Source: Sphingomonas paeninsulae
GTDB lineage: Bacteria > Pseudomonadota > Alphaproteobacteria > Sphingomonadales > Sphingomonadaceae
NCBI RefSeq assembly: GCF_003660165.1
Contig: NZ_CP032829.1
Coordinates: 1,054,001-1,118,000, forward strand
Length of the DNA: 64,000 bases
Direction of reading: 5' to 3'
Position 1 is the first letter of the stretch, and each line of letters opens with the position of its first letter. A program made the translations under genes and the position numbers. The notes beneath the pieces are model-generated. The model worked only from the letters and a program-made list of their open reading frames with translations. It had not been told where the DNA came from and made no database searches. This document shows, piece after piece, positions 28,722 to 37,987 of the stretch.

Positions 28722-29036
28722 TTATTCCGAAGCGTTAGTCTGTTCGGCAGGAGCCTCGGCGTCCCCGGCATCGGCAGACTTATCAGTGCCTGACTTGTCG
28801 GCATCCAGATACCAGACCTCGATCGGCCCGGTCAGCTTGATCGTCAGCGGATTGCCCTTGCGGTCGACCTTTTTGCCGAGCGAAACGCGGATCCAGCCTT
28901 CGCTGATGCAATATTCGTCGACATCGGTGCGCTCTGTTCCCTTAAAACGCACGCCGATACCACGGCTGAGCAAATCAGCATCGTGGAATGCGCTGGAGGG
29001 ATTGATGGCGAGGCGATCTGGCGGTGTATCTGTCAT
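28722..29036 (-). CDS. DUF3297 family protein
   Basis: The 104-residue cytoplasmic protein starts at the ATG of 29034-29036 (MTDTPPDRLAINPSSAFHDA). The body (LLSRGIGVRFKGTERTDVDEY and ISEGWIRVSLGKKVDRKGNPLTIKL) matches DUF3297, a conserved glutathione-peroxidase-neighbour or stress-associated small protein family without assigned chemistry. The C terminus is an Ala/Asp-rich acidic tail of about 25 residues. It lies downstream of the PHB-depolymerase-like operon region on the same strand, with a 40-bp gap. Function unknown. Confidence 0.82.
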   Translation of the reverse strand: MTDTPPDRLAINPSSAFHDADLLSRGIGVRFKGTERTDVDEYCISEGWIRVSLGKKVDRKGNPLTIKLTGPIEVWYLDADKSGTDKSADAGDAEAPAEQTNASE

Positions 29037-29076
29037 GATACGCGCCATGCCCGCGAATGGCGCTTATTTCAACCGA

Positions 29077-30207
29077 TCAGCGCAATAGGCCCGCTGCACG
29101 CAGGGCGTCGTCGATGACCTTGTTCACGCTTGTCGCAACGGGCGTGTTCGACCGGGCCATCTTGACGGGCGGCATCTTAGTTTTCGCTGGCACATCGGCA
29201 CCAGCTTTTGGCCGAGCGCGCTTTGCTGAAGTTTTAGAAGCGGTCGTCAAACCCCAGAACGCCGCAATGTGCCGTGTCGATGCGATACCCGCGTTGAGCA
29301 TGTAAGGGCCAGCTACACCACCGCCAGCCGCTGCCCCGGCCACGGGATCGAGCGGTGTGCCATGTCCCATCCCGGCGATCCGGTAATCCTCGATAACCGC
29401 ACGTCCTGCGGCGTCGATCCATGTCCTGCGCGGTTGCCCATCGACAATCTCGGCGTGCGTTGGTTCGGGAGGCAGGTCGTGCAATGCGCGCCATTGATCG
29501 ACCAACAGCGCGGCATTCGAATGATCGACCGTATTATCGGCATCGCCATGCCAGACGGACAATGTAGGCCAAGGCCCCTTATGCTCAGAAGCGTTTCGCA
29601 CCAACGAACCAAGCGCCGCAGCATCCGGCCCACGGCTGCCCCGCATACGATCGAACGCTCCCGACATTGTCGTCGCCGTGCCATAGGGTATTCCCGCAAT
29701 TACTGCACCGCCGGCAAAAACATCGGGGTAAGTTGCGAGCATGACCGCCGTCATCGCCCCACCGGCGGACAGGCCGGTGACATAGATGCGCGCAGGGTCG
29801 AGACCATAAGCGTCGATCATGCCGGCGACCATCTGGCGGATCGATAAGGCCTCGCCACTATCGCGCCGAATGTCCTCGGAAACGAACCAATTGAAGCAGA
29901 CATTGGGATTATTCGCGCGCCGCTGTTCGGGATACAGGACGGCGAACCCGTGCGCATCGGCCAGTTCAGACCAACCGGAACCAAGATCATAAGCCGCACT
30001 GTTCTGCGTACAGCCGTGCAGGACCACAACGAGCGGAGCCGACGCGGGCAAGCCTTCAGGAACATAGGTACGCGCGACCAATGCCCCGGGGTTCGATCCG
30101 AAGTCGGTCAGTTTTCCAAGGCGGCCTGTCCCACTTGCCACCGACCCGAAGGAATCAAGGCCGCGAAAGGCCGAAAGTCGGGCAATGGTGTCCGACAGAT
30201 TACGCAT
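29077..30207 (-). CDS. PHB-depolymerase-family esterase
   Basis: The protein is about 376 residues, starting at the ATG of 30205-30207 (MRNLSDTIARLSAFRGL). It carries the family blocks LVVVLHGCTQNSAAYD (oxyanion hole), VLYPEQRRANNPNVCFNWF, the nucleophile elbow VTGLSAGGAMTAVMLATYPDVFAG and a DADNTVDH acid region. Members cleave polyhydroxyalkanoate oligomers, feruloyl or other esters. No clear signal peptide, so it may be intracellular. The C-terminal approximately 70 residues (GAADVPAKTKMPPVKMARS region) are low-complexity and Lys/Ala/Pro-rich. Substrate uncertain. Confidence 0.82.
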   Translation of the reverse strand: MRNLSDTIARLSAFRGLDSFGSVASGTGRLGKLTDFGSNPGALVARTYVPEGLPASAPLVVVLHGCTQNSAAYDLGSGWSELADAHGFAVLYPEQRRANNPNVCFNWFVSEDIRRDSGEALSIRQMVAGMIDAYGLDPARIYVTGLSAGGAMTAVMLATYPDVFAGGAVIAGIPYGTATTMSGAFDRMRGSRGPDAAALGSLVRNASEHKGPWPTLSVWHGDADNTVDHSNAALLVDQWRALHDLPPEPTHAEIVDGQPRRTWIDAAGRAVIEDYRIAGMGHGTPLDPVAGAAAGGGVAGPYMLNAGIASTRHIAAFWGLTTASKTSAKRARPKAGADVPAKTKMPPVKMARSNTPVATSVNKVIDDALRAAGLLR

Positions 30208-30303
30208 GAACGGTCTCCGGCGGCGCTGCACCAAGCGGCAGCGAACGCTGTTCAACGATCACTCTAGCTCATCTATTGCTGCGCTGCACAATAAATATGC
30301 AGT

Positions 30304-31101
30304 CTAATGAACGAATCTTGCCACCACGTCGCGATATGAGCGACTGACTTTTACCTGCGCTCCCGAATCCAGCACCAGAAAGCATTCGCCATTGGTGTGC
30401 GGCTTCACCTGTTTGACAAGGTCGAGATTGACGATCGTCGAGCGGTGGATACGCTGGAATCGACGCGGATCGAGGCGTCTTTCGAGATCCTTCATCGTCT
30501 CTCGAAGGATCAGCGTGTTATCACCGGTGTAAATGCACATGTAATCACCGGCAGCGTCTATCCGCTCGATCGTGTCCACATCGACACGGAAAATCTGACC
30601 GCGATCCTTGATATTAATCAGCTTTTCGAAACGGTTGGCGGCCGGTCCTTCGCTGTCGGCCATTTCCTCGGCCGCATCGGGAGCGTGCTCGGTCAGAGCT
30701 TCCATCAGGCGGCCCGCTTCCTCGACACCCTTTTTCTCGGCAAGGCGCTGGCGCACCCGGTCCAGAGTATCGGCAAGACGCGCTTCCTCGACCGGCTTCA
30801 TCAGATAATCGGTTGCCTGTGCCTCGAACGCGCGGATGGCGTGGTCGGAATAGGCCGTCACGAACACGAACAGCGGCGGCTCGACTTCCATCAGGCCAGA
30901 CACGACCGAAAATCCGTCGAACCCAGGCATCTGAATGTCGAGAAACACCAGATCAGGCTTATTCGTCTTGATCGAACGGATCGCCTCTCTCCCGTTCATG
31001 CACGTATCGACGATTTCCACGTCGGGATGATTGGCGAGCCTAAGCTCCAGACCCTGGATAGCCAGTTTCTCGTCATCGACCAATATTGCTCTGATTGTCA
31101 T
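30304..31101 (-). CDS. LytTR-family response regulator
   Basis: The 265-residue regulator has an N-terminal receiver domain (VDDEKLAIQGLELRL; phospho-acceptor Asp55 in LVFLDIQMPG; conserved Thr in FVTAYSDH and Lys in MKPVEEARL). A C-terminal LytTR DNA-binding domain covers about residues 160-265 (FRVDVDTIERIDAAGDYMCIY and RIHRSTIVNLDLVKQVKP). It is the partner of the LytS-type kinase immediately upstream, whose stop overlaps its start by 4 bp. Targets are unknown. Confidence 0.93.
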   Translation of the reverse strand: MTIRAILVDDEKLAIQGLELRLANHPDVEIVDTCMNGREAIRSIKTNKPDLVFLDIQMPGFDGFSVVSGLMEVEPPLFVFVTAYSDHAIRAFEAQATDYLMKPVEEARLADTLDRVRQRLAEKKGVEEAGRLMEALTEHAPDAAEEMADSEGPAANRFEKLINIKDRGQIFRVDVDTIERIDAAGDYMCIYTGDNTLILRETMKDLERRLDPRRFQRIHRSTIVNLDLVKQVKPHTNGECFLVLDSGAQVKVSRSYRDVVARFVH

Positions 31102-32192
31102 GCGACCTCTTGGCTTGCGTCTTCGACCAGGAACGGAATTTCCACCGTCACGACAAACCCGCTTTCGGGATTATTGCGAGCATCGAAACGGTGATCCGGT
31201 CCATAAGCCTGCGCCAGCCTGTCCCGAATATTGGCAAGGCCGACGCCGGTTGAATAGCTGGGGCGGACGCTGCCGTCGTTCAACCCCGGACCGGTGTCGG
31301 ACACGGTGATCTGCACTCGTTCGCCGACCAGTCGCGCCGCAACGGCGATTTCGGCACCTTCTTCCATCGGCGTCACCGCGTATTTGATGCTGTTTTCGAC
31401 GAGCGGCTGAAGCAACAAAGACGGAATGCGCGCGCGCGCGGCCAACGGATCAAGATCGAAAGTCGCGCGCAATCGTTCCTCGAACCGCATCTTTTCGATG
31501 TCCAGATACAGTTTCAGCGTTTCGAATTCCTGATCCAGCGTCACCTGAAACTGCGGCTCGTTGACCAAAGTGTAGCGCAGGAACGACGACAGCCGACTGA
31601 GCATCGCATTCGCGCGGTCAGTTTGCTTCAACAGGACCAGCGTCGAGATGCTGTTGAGCGTGTTGAACAGAAAGTGCGGGTTGAGCTGATAGCGAAGCAT
31701 GGCGAGTTGTGCCGACGAAGCCGCACCTTCCAGCTTGAAAAGCTGGACGCGCTGATCCTCGGCAATCAGGAAAAAGTTGATACCGTAATAAAGCGCCGAC
31801 CACGCACCCAGCAGCAGACCATCGATCAGCACCGACGCTAGCAGCAGCGCCCCTTCGAAAGCACCACCGCGATTGACCATCGAAAACACAAAGGCATCGA
31901 TCACCGAATAGGCAGCGACCGCCAGCACGACCGCAGTCAACGACCCGGTCCAGATGATGATCGGAGGTTTACGGATCAGCAAACGGAACGCCGCAGCAAT
32001 GACGAGCGTCAGCGAATAGCCGGTGGCGGTCGAGACCAGCACCGGGATGAAGAACGAAATGCTCATCCCGTTGGCAACGCCCTGTGCCGCACGCAGCAGG
32101 AGATAACCGGCCCATCCGGCACCCTGAAGCATCCAGAAAGCACGGTTTTTGTCGTCGAAGAATGTCTGGGGTCGAGGTTGAACGGTGGCCAT
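31098..32192 (-). CDS. LytS/YehU-type sensor histidine kinase
   Basis: The 364-residue kinase has about four N-terminal transmembrane helices (residues 20-150). A His_kinase domain has the phosphorylated His in RYQLNPHFLFNTLNSIS. The HATPase module shows PLVENSIKYAV (N box) and GVGLANIRDRL (G box). It is coupled to the LytTR response regulator downstream, forming a complete two-component system that senses an envelope signal. The starts of this gene and the HD-domain gene are divergent. Confidence 0.92.
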   Translation of the reverse strand: MATVQPRPQTFFDDKNRAFWMLQGAGWAGYLLLRAAQGVANGMSISFFIPVLVSTATGYSLTLVIAAAFRLLIRKPPIIIWTGSLTAVVLAVAAYSVIDAFVFSMVNRGGAFEGALLLASVLIDGLLLGAWSALYYGINFFLIAEDQRVQLFKLEGAASSAQLAMLRYQLNPHFLFNTLNSISTLVLLKQTDRANAMLSRLSSFLRYTLVNEPQFQVTLDQEFETLKLYLDIEKMRFEERLRATFDLDPLAARARIPSLLLQPLVENSIKYAVTPMEEGAEIAVAARLVGERVQITVSDTGPGLNDGSVRPSYSTGVGLANIRDRLAQAYGPDHRFDARNNPESGFVVTVEIPFLVEDASQEVA

Positions 32193-32310
32193 CGCGCCGA
32201 CGCTAGCGTTTTCAGGAGGCTGGGAACAGTCGGAGCCGCGGAAACGCGATCTATCAGTGACAAAACTGTCGATCGCGCGTTATCTTGCCAAGAGAGAGAG
32301 GAGAGCCAAA

Positions 32311-32907
32311 TTGGCCGATACTGAAACTCCGGGCCGGGCCGGGTTCCGCAATTTCAATGAGAGCACGCAGGAAGACTGGTCGATAATCGCGCGCCATTTC
32401 CGCGCGTTCGCCGGCGGACTTGCCGATCGGGTGTTGGCCCATCTGAAATTACTCGACGGAGATTACGGCGGCTTTCCGATCGATCGACTGCAACATAGCC
32501 TCCAAACCGCAACACGCGCGCACCGTGATGGACGGGGCGAAACTTATGTCGTGATGGCTCTTCTCCACGACATAGGGGACACGCTGGGCGCGTATAATCA
32601 CCCCGATATAGCAGCCGCTATCGTGCGACCGTTCGTGACTGAGGAGGAACACTGGATCTGTGCCCGACACGGCGAGTTTCAGGGATATTATTATTTCCAC
32701 TTCCTCGGCGCCGATCGCAACGCACGCGAGGCGTATCGCGGCAATCCATATTTCGAGGCGTGTGAGGAGTTTTGCCAGAAATACGATCAGGCAGCGTTCG
32801 ATCCCGACTATAATACCGAACCGCTGGGCTTTTTCGAACCCATGCTCCGCCGCGTTTTGTCACGCCCGGTAAATGGCATGATGGCGCGGGCGATCGCCGA
32901 GGAATAG
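32311..32907 (+). CDS. HD-domain protein, possibly a PhnZ/MIOX-like mixed-valent di-iron oxygenase
   Basis: The protein is about 198 residues. I place the start at the TTG of 32311 (ADTETPGRAGF) because an AGGAGAG site lies 5-10 bases before it; the open frame continues 42 codons upstream into the divergent kinase's control region. HD-superfamily metal ligands are visible: RLQHSLQTATRA, LLHDIGDTLG and RHGEFQGYYYFHFLG. The HSLQTA plus HDIGD pairing resembles PhnZ-like oxygenases more than typical phosphohydrolases, but this is an inference. No phosphonate genes are adjacent. Phosphohydrolase activity remains possible. Confidence 0.7.
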   Translation: MADTETPGRAGFRNFNESTQEDWSIIARHFRAFAGGLADRVLAHLKLLDGDYGGFPIDRLQHSLQTATRAHRDGRGETYVVMALLHDIGDTLGAYNHPDIAAAIVRPFVTEEEHWICARHGEFQGYYYFHFLGADRNAREAYRGNPYFEACEEFCQKYDQAAFDPDYNTEPLGFFEPMLRRVLSRPVNGMMARAIAEE

Positions 32908-32910
32908 CTC

Positions 32911-32947
32911 AAACGAAAACCGCCGCCCCTTGGGTAAAGGACGGCGG
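32911..32947 (-). terminator. Intrinsic terminator of the TonB-dependent receptor gene
   Basis: On the minus strand a GC-rich 12-bp stem (CCGCCGTCCTTT with two G-U wobbles to the 3' arm, short loop) is followed directly by TTTTCGTTTG at 32919-32911. It starts about 20 nt after the receptor stop at 32968. Structure and T-tract orientation both fit minus-strand termination. Confidence 0.75.
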
Positions 32948-32967
32948 CCTATCGTCGCGATTGTATT

Positions 32968-35900
32968 TTAGAAGCTGATGCGAGCGCCGATGCGGATCGC
33001 GTAAAGCGACGATCCGTTGGCCGTTACCAGCTGGTCAGCCAGAAGGTTGGCCGGGGTCGGTGAAGAATACTGATATTGCGCGCAGGTATTCGCTCCTGCG
33101 GCAACACACGTCACACGCACCACGGATTTGTTGTAGTTGAAGGTCGCACGAAGCTGCTGACCCCATTTGTGATTAAGCAGGTTAGTGAAGTTTTCGATAT
33201 CCCCGAACACCGTGAACTTGCTGCCCAAAGGTAATGGAAGCTCCTGCTCAAGATGCAGATCGATCTTTGTGAACGCCTTCGAACGGAAGGCATTGCGAGG
33301 TGCGATCTGGCCCCGATATCCTGCAAGGCCGCTGCCCGTGATGATCGCTTCGACAGCAGCCTGTGTAGCAACGCTGTCATAAGTAACCCGTGGATCGTTT
33401 ACCGTGGGTACATAAAACAGATAACGCGAGTTGCTTCCGGTCGTGCCAAAGACGCTGCTGCGATTGCCGGTCGCATCCTGGAACGTGTAGCTGAACGGCG
33501 ATCCGGCACGCGTTTCACCGAACAGGTTGAGCCGCGTGTGATTGTCGCCAAAGAGCTTCCGATCAAAGCCGACGCCATATTTGAATGACCACTTCACCTG
33601 ATCGTTGGACGGGCCATAAGCCACGACGTTCGGATCGAGATAGGCGCCATTGCTGTAATTCGACAACGCGACAGACGACGTGGCAGGGTTCTGATCCTTT
33701 ACGTCCTGCCTCGTATAGCTGCCAAAGAAGTTGACGCCGAAGTCGAAGGTTTTCTCAAACCTGACGACACCGACATAGCTCCGACCCAGCTTGGAATTCG
33801 TCAGCAAAATATCGTTGTTACCGTCGGTATTGGACACACCGGGAATGGCGTTCTGATAGCGCTGACGACCATCAGGGGTAAACGATCCGGCCACCGGAAT
33901 CGACCGAATATCGGTGAAGAGGACCTGATTGCGAACCTTCGAATAGAAGAAGTCAGCTCCAAAGTTCCACCCGTCGCCCAACGGGCCGAGATTCGCACGA
34001 TAGTCGGCCGACAAGGTTGCCCTGAACTGGGAGGGAGCCTTGAAATTCGGATCGAGCGCCGCAGTGCTGGTGCGGTTGTTCAATACGGTCTGTACACCGG
34101 CAGAAGGCGATATCTGCGAGATGTTGACGTTGTTCAGGATCGACTGGCCATTTGCTGTCGTCGTGTTCGCGCCATTGACCTGATAAGTACCGCCATTGGT
34201 GAGAACTGCACTCAGGCTATTTTGCAGCACGCCGCTGTTGGCAAAGCTGTTCGACACATAGACGTCGGGAGTACCGCCGCCGAAAATACCGCCGCCGCCG
34301 CGAATGCTAATCCGTGAAATCGGGTGGAAGTCGAACCCGACGCGCGGCTGAAACAAGCCAAGACCGTTGATGTAACTGGTATTGGTGAACCCATAGCGTG
34401 ACTGGAAGAACGGGTTAGTGGCAGGCCGACTGGAAAAACCGAACAGATCATAGCGCGCGCCATAAGATACATTAAGCATGTCGTTTACACGCCAGTCGTC
34501 CTGAATACCGAACGTGTACGTCTGGTATCGGAAGCTCGCTGCCGCGTCCTGCTGGTTCAGCGAAGCCGCATTGCTGTAGTTAAAGCTTTGCGCATTACCT
34601 GCCTGATAGTCGGCAATTGAATCGAAATAATAGGTGCCGTTCCCGGGACTCACGAACAGGTTGAACGTATCGACGTTTTGATAGTCCGCCAGTAACCGCA
34701 GATTATGGTCGTTGAGCGAAAGACGCGTGACCAGCGAACCGCCCCATGTCTTTGTGCGCAACACGTTGAACTGGCTCGGACCGCCAGGGCCGATCAGTAC
34801 GCTGGGCGTTCCAACCGGACAAACTGTAGACAGGTTGGTTTGGGCAGGAAGGCCTGCAGGGTCCGACCGATCGGAGGTCGGCGCAGTGCAGATCGTAAAC
34901 TGCGCACCGTTGGCGAGCAGGGGTATCTGGCCGCTCTTGTAATCCTTGTACAGAACGCGTGCTTCGGTCGAAAATGACGACGACCATTGCGAGTTTAGCT
35001 GGAAAATACCGGCATGAACCCGGTTCGGCTTGGTATAGGCATTGGATTCGAGGCCAAGGGACGTGTTGCTGTTGGTCGTTGCCGTGATCAACGAATCCTT
35101 GGTGTAGATATAAGTCAGCGACGCACGCTGCGTGTCAGAAATGTTCGCATCCAGCTTTGCGACCAGGCGGTCGTCCTTATCGCCGTTGCTCCGTAACACG
35201 CCGCCAGCATCATAGCCGTATTTCGTTTTGGCGATGCCGACGATCTGGCTGACAATGGCGTCGGTTACGCCAGGAACGGGCGATCCCGCATTGGTTTCAA
35301 CCGTGCCCGAATTGATCGGCTTGCTGGCGCGGACCCGTTCGCCCGCAACCATGAAGAACAATTTATCGGCGATAATTGGGCCGGAAAGTTCAGCACCAAA
35401 GTCGCGATCTTTGTACTTCGGTGAATTGATGATTCCGGTCGTGTTCGTGATGTACGGCTTTGTGCGCGACCCGATCAAACCATCGGAACTGTATGTGTAA
35501 AACGCCGTGCCGTGGAAATTGTTCGTACCCGACTTCAGGATCGCATTGACCGTACCGCCCTGGAAAAACCCGTCACGGACGTCATATGGCGCGATCTTCG
35601 TCTGGAACTGTTCGATAGCATCGAGTGGCACGGGGCCACGACGCGAGGGAAGTCCATCGGGGTTAAGACCGAAACCGTCCGTGATCGGAACACCGTCGAT
35701 CGTGAAACGATTGTAGCGCGCATTCTGGCCCGCAAAGCTGACGTTCCTGCCACTGGTGCTGCTGGTGTCGAGCGTTGCAAATGGATCGCGCCGCATCAGA
35801 TCGCGGATATCGCGGTTGATGCTGGCGATCTGGGAAATCTGCTCACTGCCAAGAACCGTTGCAGGCCCCTTAGAGACCGTTCCGGCATTCGTCACTTTCG

Positions 35901-36290
35901 AAGCGGTAACGATGATGTCCGCACCACCGGTGGCGATATTGATAGGCAGATTGAACGACTGCCCGGCGACTGTGTACACATCGGTAACCGACGTTCCATT
36001 GACCGTAACGGTGAATGGACCGTAACGGTGAATGGACCGCCGACCCGCAGTCCGCTGACGCTGAAATTGCCGTCTGCACCCGTTTTCGCCGTCGAGCGCG
36101 TGCCCGATGGAACGTGGGTGACAACGACCTCAGCGCCAGACACTGCGGCGTCACCTTCCGTCACCGAACCCTGTATCGATGACGTCGTTTCCTGCGCACT
36201 GGCCGTGTTCGGTGCAACCAGCGTAACGATCGCAAAACCAGGAATCGCGAGCGCAAACAGCGCCGCGCTCGATAAAAGCTGCTTCTTCAT
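32968..36290 (-). pseudogene. Oar-like TonB-dependent receptor disrupted by a 17-bp tandem duplication
   Basis: The gene begins at the ATG of 36288-36290 with a signal peptide (MKKQLLSSAALFALAIPG, cleaved after TASA) and a carboxypeptidase-regulatory-like beta-sandwich (SIQGSVTEGDAAVSGAEVVV). At 36001-36034 the 17-mer GACCGTAACGGTGAATG occurs twice in tandem. This shifts the frame right after GGPFTVTV, and the N-terminal frame then reads into missense and stops near 35892. The remaining 1,000-residue frame encodes an intact plug (VTASKV, RDLMRRDPF) and barrel ending IRIGARISF. Removing one copy restores a 1,101-residue Oar-type receptor. As it stands the signal peptide is separated from the barrel. 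It may be a real mutation, a reversible slippage switch or an assembly error. Confidence 0.85.
36001..36038. repeat. 17-bp tandem duplication inside the TonB-dependent receptor gene
   Basis: GACCGTAACGGTGAATG occupies 36001-36017 and again 36018-36034, followed by the first four bases of a third copy (GACC). The unit is not a multiple of three. The offset between the two open frames is 350 bp (2 modulo 3); subtracting 17 gives 333, exactly in frame. Confidence 0.95.
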
Positions 36291-36455
36291 AAATATGGTA
36301 CCCCCAAGTGGACAATGATGCCCCTGCACAACGCCGCCCTGCGTTATGTCATCGCCCTTGGGATCATTCTGTTGCGGTTCAATGACAGCCGCAACACTTT
36401 GGTAGAATGAAGTAAAAGACTCTTTTGCTGCGTTGCAAAAAAGCCACGTTTTTGA

Positions 36456-37985
36456 CTAATGGCCGACAGCAGGCGCTCCACCTTTCACACTGGGTGCCAT
36501 CCACACGACCATTGCGGCAATCAGGAATATCGATGACGCGATCAGGAATACGTTGAGCATACCGAGGGTCGATGCCTGGATATCCACCAGGTGATCCAGC
36601 GATGCCCGTGCCTGTTCATAAGTGAGCCCACTCTGCTGCATTGCGCTAACCGTAGCTGCCGGATCGTTCAGTGAAGCAACAGCTTCGGACCGGGACACAC
36701 GACTCGCATTATCCCATGCTGTCGTCGCCAGAGCCGTCCCGACCGCGCCCGACAATGTCCGCATGAAGCTCATCAATCCCGCAGCCGACACGGTTTCGCT
36801 GGGTTTCACACTTCCAAGCGTCAACGCCGTAAGCCCGATGAAAAAGAAAGGCATACCTGCGCCCTGCAAAAGCTGCGGTAACGATAGCGTCCAATAGTCG
36901 GCACCCGAGGTCCACCCGGCCCGCAATGCGGAGGTTGCCCCCAAATACAATATTCCTGCGCTGACCATATAGCGCAGGTCGATTTTACCGATCATTCTGG
37001 CGGCAAGGGGAGAGAGAAGTACCGCAAACAAGCCGCCCCATGCCACCGTATATCCGGAATCGGTCGCGGTATAACCAACCACCTGCTGGAGCCAGAGAGG
37101 AGTCAAAACCACGGTTGCGAAATAGGCGCCGAACCCGAGCGAGATCGCAACAGTGCCCGCCAGAAAACCGCGATGCCGAAAGATGCGGATATCCACGATC
37201 GGTTCGTCGGTAGTCAGCTCCCAGATAATGAACGCCACAAATCCGACCAGCGCGATAAGGCCGAGCGTGACGATATAGGCCGAATTAAACCAATCGTTCT
37301 CGCGCCCTGTATCGAGCATGATCTGGAACGCGCCGACGAACAGTACGAGCAATGCCAGTCCGCCCAGATCGATACGACGTTTCACCACCGTCGTTTCATA
37401 TGGAGTGACCAGCCGCGTTACACCGAAAATACAAATGGCGACGACGGGCAAATTGATAAAGAATATCCACGGCCACGACCAGTTATCACTGATCAGACCG
37501 CCGAGAATTGGCCCAAGGATCGGAGCGCACGTCGTTGTCATCGCCCATATACCGAGTCCCACCCCGCTTTTATTCTTGGGAAATATCCGCAGCAGCAATG
37601 TCTGCGATAATGGCATCAAGGGACCACCGGACAGTCCCTGCAGAATACGGAATGTGATGAGCATCCCAAGCGTACCCGAAACGCCGCACAGGAATGAAAA
37701 CACGGCAAAGCCGCACAACGATATAATGAACCAGCGCACACTGCCGAACCGCGCGGACAGCCACCCGGTCAGTGGAACGCTGATCGCATCGGCGACGGCA
37801 TAACTGGTGATGACCCAGGTGCCCTGCGTCGGCGAGACCGCAAGGCCGCCCGCGATGTGAGGCACCGATACGTTGGCAATCGTCGTGTCGAGCACGACGA
37901 CGAAATTGGCGAGCGCGAGCGCAAATGCGGCAAGCAACAGCTTTGCCCCGGTAAGCGGTTCCGGCTCGGCAGGCGCACTTGCCAT
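36456..37985 (-). CDS. emrB: DHA2-family MFS drug exporter (EmrB/QacA-like)
   Basis: The 509-residue transporter is predicted to have 14 transmembrane helices. The N-terminal helix carries the DHA2 motif FVVVLDTTIANVSVPHIAGGL; motif A-like GWLSARFGSVR and a motif C-like block GPILGGLISDNWSWPWIFFINLP follow. It is the inner-membrane component of a tripartite efflux pump with the HlyD-type adaptor (2 bp upstream) and the NodT-type outer-membrane factor. Extrudes hydrophobic toxins or acids by proton antiport. Regulated with the operon by the divergent TetR. Confidence 0.92.
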   Translation of the reverse strand: MASAPAEPEPLTGAKLLLAAFALALANFVVVLDTTIANVSVPHIAGGLAVSPTQGTWVITSYAVADAISVPLTGWLSARFGSVRWFIISLCGFAVFSFLCGVSGTLGMLITFRILQGLSGGPLMPLSQTLLLRIFPKNKSGVGLGIWAMTTTCAPILGPILGGLISDNWSWPWIFFINLPVVAICIFGVTRLVTPYETTVVKRRIDLGGLALLVLFVGAFQIMLDTGRENDWFNSAYIVTLGLIALVGFVAFIIWELTTDEPIVDIRIFRHRGFLAGTVAISLGFGAYFATVVLTPLWLQQVVGYTATDSGYTVAWGGLFAVLLSPLAARMIGKIDLRYMVSAGILYLGATSALRAGWTSGADYWTLSLPQLLQGAGMPFFFIGLTALTLGSVKPSETVSAAGLMSFMRTLSGAVGTALATTAWDNASRVSRSEAVASLNDPAATVSAMQQSGLTYEQARASLDHLVDIQASTLGMLNVFLIASSIFLIAAMVVWMAPSVKGGAPAVGH

Positions 37986-37987
37986 GA

